From positions 18,883,501 to 18,947,500 of the forward strand of contig NC_088111.1 in assembly GCF_036370855.1 (NCBI RefSeq): DNA of 64,000 bases, written 5' to 3'. The notes under the pieces are model-generated. The model was not told the origin of the DNA. It searched no databases and saw only the letters and a program-made list of their open reading frames with translations. Source of the stretch: Dromaius novaehollandiae. Its lineage: Eukaryota; Chordata; Aves; Casuariiformes; Dromaiidae. Below, in pieces: positions 61,220-64,000 of the stretch (position 1 is its first letter; each line of letters opens with the position of its first letter). A program made the translations under genes and the position numbers.

Positions 61220-61853
61220 CGTGGGGCGCTGTTGCCCAGCAGAGCTGTGTGCTGGTCCCCGGCCGCTCTGAGACCAGGACCCTTAGTTTGCTGGAGGCGA
61301 GGATAGGGCTGGGCTGGCCAGTATGGGCATCGGGGTGCCTGGAGCACCGGCATGGCCGTGCTGCCCTGGCTCTCCTGCGTGTTGCCCTTTTCCTGTTTCT
61401 AATGGCTTCTCTTCTCCGGGCCTTCTCCTTTCCCCTTCCTGTACTTCCGGAGGGATCTGAATACACTGTTGGCTCCGTTAGCTCCTGATGCAGGCTATGC
61501 CAAAAGTTGGGTCAAGGCTGGAGCGTGCCCTGGGGGAGCTGAAGAGCCCTGCTGAGCTGGACACCATCTCTCTCTGCCATGGGCACCTTTCCTCCAGCAT
61601 CGGCTCTTCCCTCCACCCACCCGCTGCCAGCCTGAGCTGTCTGGGATCGCAGCCCTCCCTGGGCGCTTCCCTGGAGGTGGCACCAGGCAGCTGCTTGGAA
61701 GGGGGAGAGATGGAGATGTGCTCAGGCTCCCTGCCTGCGCTGGGGCCGAAGCAGAGTCCTGTCCCCCCTCTCCCCCTTCTGCCGCTGGCTGGGCCAGGCA
61801 GAGCGCTCTGCCCCTCTGGGGGGAGGCGGGGGCCGTGCCCTGCTCTGCTGTGC

Positions 61854-61859
61854 AATAAA
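61854..61859 (+). terminator. CLCN7 proximal poly(A) signal
   Basis: AATAAA lies about 635 bp after the CLCN7 stop, preceded by TGTGC and followed by GC/T-rich sequence. It gives a 3' UTR of roughly 0.65 kb. Confidence 0.75.
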
Positions 61860-62454
61860 AGGGCTCCCGTGGTACAGCAGCTGCCGCCTCTGCTCTTTCT
61901 TGGTCCCCTTGGCCGCCCTGTGGGGCAGGGAGGGGAGAGCTGCCTCCCGCCCGCGTGGCAGTGGCAGTCCCGGAGCCTGTGCCTCCCTGCCTGCTGCTCG
62001 AGGAGGCCCAGCTCTCCTGCTGCGTCTCCCCTCCCACCATGTTTGGGTCAAGAGTGAACTCTGCTCCAGTCTGTCTGCTGTAGCCCAGGCCCTGCCCCCT
62101 TGCCGTGGGGCCGTGGGCCCTGGTGGGGGACGGGGCCCGTAGCCCTCATGCCCTCCCCCTTGCCCCAGGCTGCGGGGCTAGAGCTGGGGTTGGGGGGAGA
62201 GTGCAGGGCAGAGCAGCCAGGGCCACAGGGGCCTGGACCTGACCCCCCACCCCCACCCCCAGCATGTCCCTGCAGCCCCCGGGCCTCTGCCCCCTGCACT
62301 GGCCATGGCACCTGCTGGGCATCCTGGGGAGGCAGCGTGGGCACCCAAGCGCTGTGCCGTGGGCCGGGCGCAAGCCTGCTCCCTGCTCGGGGGGCTGCCC
62401 GGCGTCAGCTGCAGCCTGGGGGGGCTCCGCCGAGGTCTCCTACTTCCGTGCTGA

Positions 62455-62460
62455 AATAAA
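62455..62460 (+). terminator. Second plus-strand poly(A) signal, possible distal CLCN7 end
   Basis: AATAAA is followed by GCCTGTTTGTACTTTT, a GT/T-rich downstream element. No coding exon is recognisable between this and the proximal signal, so it may be an alternative distal end of CLCN7. Confidence 0.5.
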
Positions 62461-63530
62461 GCCTGTTTGTACTTTTACTGCCCTGTCGCCCGTCTCTTGC
62501 GCTTGGCACCGTTGCCGCCCTGAAGAAGCAGGGCTGCCCCTCTAGGCCCCCCACTCGGGCACCGCGGACACGGGCAGGGCTGGTTCCCAGTCCCTGTGCC
62601 TGCCCTGGCCGCGCGGGGCCGGGGCCCAGCCAGCCCCGAGAGGGGGTTTCTGCAGATAAGGGTGGCTGTGTTTGCCTGGGAGAAGACAGACAACGGCTTT
62701 TATTGTTCCCCAGTGTTTGCGCCTGTCGGGCCCTCAATCCATCACCCCCAGCCAGGGCTGGTCCCGGCCCCCCTCCTGCCGCCTGCCTCGTGGGGACCCG
62801 CCTGGGCTGCTCCCTCGTGCGCCCCGAAGGCCTGGCTGCAGCCCCCAGTGCTGGGGCAGGGGCAGCGCTGGGGCCCAGCGTCCCCTGGGGCGGATGAGTC
62901 CTGTGCTGGGTGGGAGGGCTGCGTGGCCGGAGCCCCCCTCCCTCTGTCGGCCCCTTTGCGGGGCTGGGGTGCCCCGGCCTGGGGTCACTGCCTGCTCCCC
63001 AGCGCTTTTCCCTTTCGAGGCTGACAAAGAGCAAAGCCGCCAAGGGGAGAAATGCCTCAGGCGGGCCCTGGTAACGCACGGAGGGTGTGCTGAGGCGGCC
63101 GCCTCCGTGCTGTGCCCGGGAGCGGGGCGAGCCGGCCTGGTTGGCGGTGGCGGTGGGTGCCCACCTTGTGCAGCCCAGCTCGCCGGGGCGGGCAGCACGT
63201 CTCCAGGGCCGGCAGCCGCACGGTTTATGAGGCCCCGCGTTACCCTTTGCCCTCGCGCTGCTGCGATAAGGCAATGGGATTCACCGGCTCCGGCCTGCAG
63301 AGTAAACACGGGCTGTTGGCTCCGCCGGTCGCCTCGCTACCCTCCGCTTCCTGCTGCCAGATAAAGCTGGCGGCCCCTCTGCAGGGCGCGCGGGGCACGG
63401 GGGGCTCCCCAGGCCCCCTGGGTCCACTGTGGTGGGCATCCCATGGCACCCGCCCGGCACCGTGGGTCCCAGCGCCCCGTCGCTGTCCCGGGCGCCGTCT
63501 GGGCGGCGAAGGACACCGCACGCACTCGCG
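62461..63530. other. Intergenic between convergent genes, no gene seen
   Basis: GC-rich DNA with unrecognisable open frames on both strands. A TTTATT at 62699-62704 could be a distal minus-strand poly(A) signal of the edge gene. GATA-like motifs occur near 63263 and 63358. Confidence 0.45.
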
Positions 63531-63545
63531 CCTTGCGAGGAGCCG

Positions 63546-63551
63546 TTTATT
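63546..63551 (-). terminator. Poly(A) signal of the right-edge gene
   Basis: TTTATT on the plus strand reads AATAAA on the minus strand. It lies about 185 bp after the stop codon of the FAM181-like frame, which supports that frame being a real terminal exon. Confidence 0.6.
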
Positions 63552-63733
63552 CACTCGTCCCAGCGCCGGCTCCGACCCGCCAGCTCTGGGGCTGCGGGTG
63601 CCCTCGCAGCTGGCGCCGGGACCCACGCGGAAAGGGCAGGGTTTATCATTAACCGGGCGGTGCGTGGCAGGGCCGGGGCGCTGCGGGACGCCAGCTCTCG
63701 TGGGCCGAGCACAAAGGCTGGGGCTGGCTGCTG

Positions 63734-64000
<267 letters not shown>

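Overview
The window is vertebrate nuclear DNA, most likely from a bird or another sauropsid. The evidence is compact intron-exon genes in GC-rich, CpG-island-rich DNA, a diverged CR1 LINE fragment and protein sequences close to my recollection of avian orthologues. All gene calls come from translated exons compared with remembered families; no database search was run.

Layout from left to right. (1) INTS15 (C7orf26), an Integrator subunit, minus strand: four exons, with the last coding exon beyond the left edge. (2) Two tandem plus-strand secreted DNase I-family genes, DNASE1 (10182-13647) and DNASE1L2 (17949-22535). They have the same eight coding exons at the same phases, and each has a candidate TATA-like promoter with a non-coding first exon. 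(3) ECI1, mitochondrial enoyl-CoA delta isomerase 1, minus strand, seven exons, 302 aa, tail to tail with DNASE1L2. Its intron 1 carries a ~51-bp VNTR and its promoter is a CpG island. (4) An isolated exon resembling PTX4 exon 1, plus strand, with no pentraxin exons visible. (5) CLCN7, the lysosomal/osteoclast Cl-/H+ exchanger, plus strand, 25 exons and 804 aa over 27 kb, with two CLEAR-type E-boxes just upstream of its ATG. (6) At the right edge, minus strand, the C-terminal exon of a gene carrying a YAP/FAM181-like TEAD-binding omega loop.

The genes are ordinary cellular ones: RNA processing, secreted nucleases, fatty-acid oxidation and lysosomal ion exchange. I see no operon-like functional linkage. 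DNASE1L2-ECI1 and PTX4-CLCN7 keep the relative order and orientation seen in human 16p13.3, while INTS15 is a 7p22 gene in human, so the block is a rearranged mosaic relative to mammals. The points most worth a second look are the FAM181-like edge gene, the PTX4 remnant, the loss of the homologous ATG (now ACG) in DNASE1L2, and the CLEAR pair at CLCN7.
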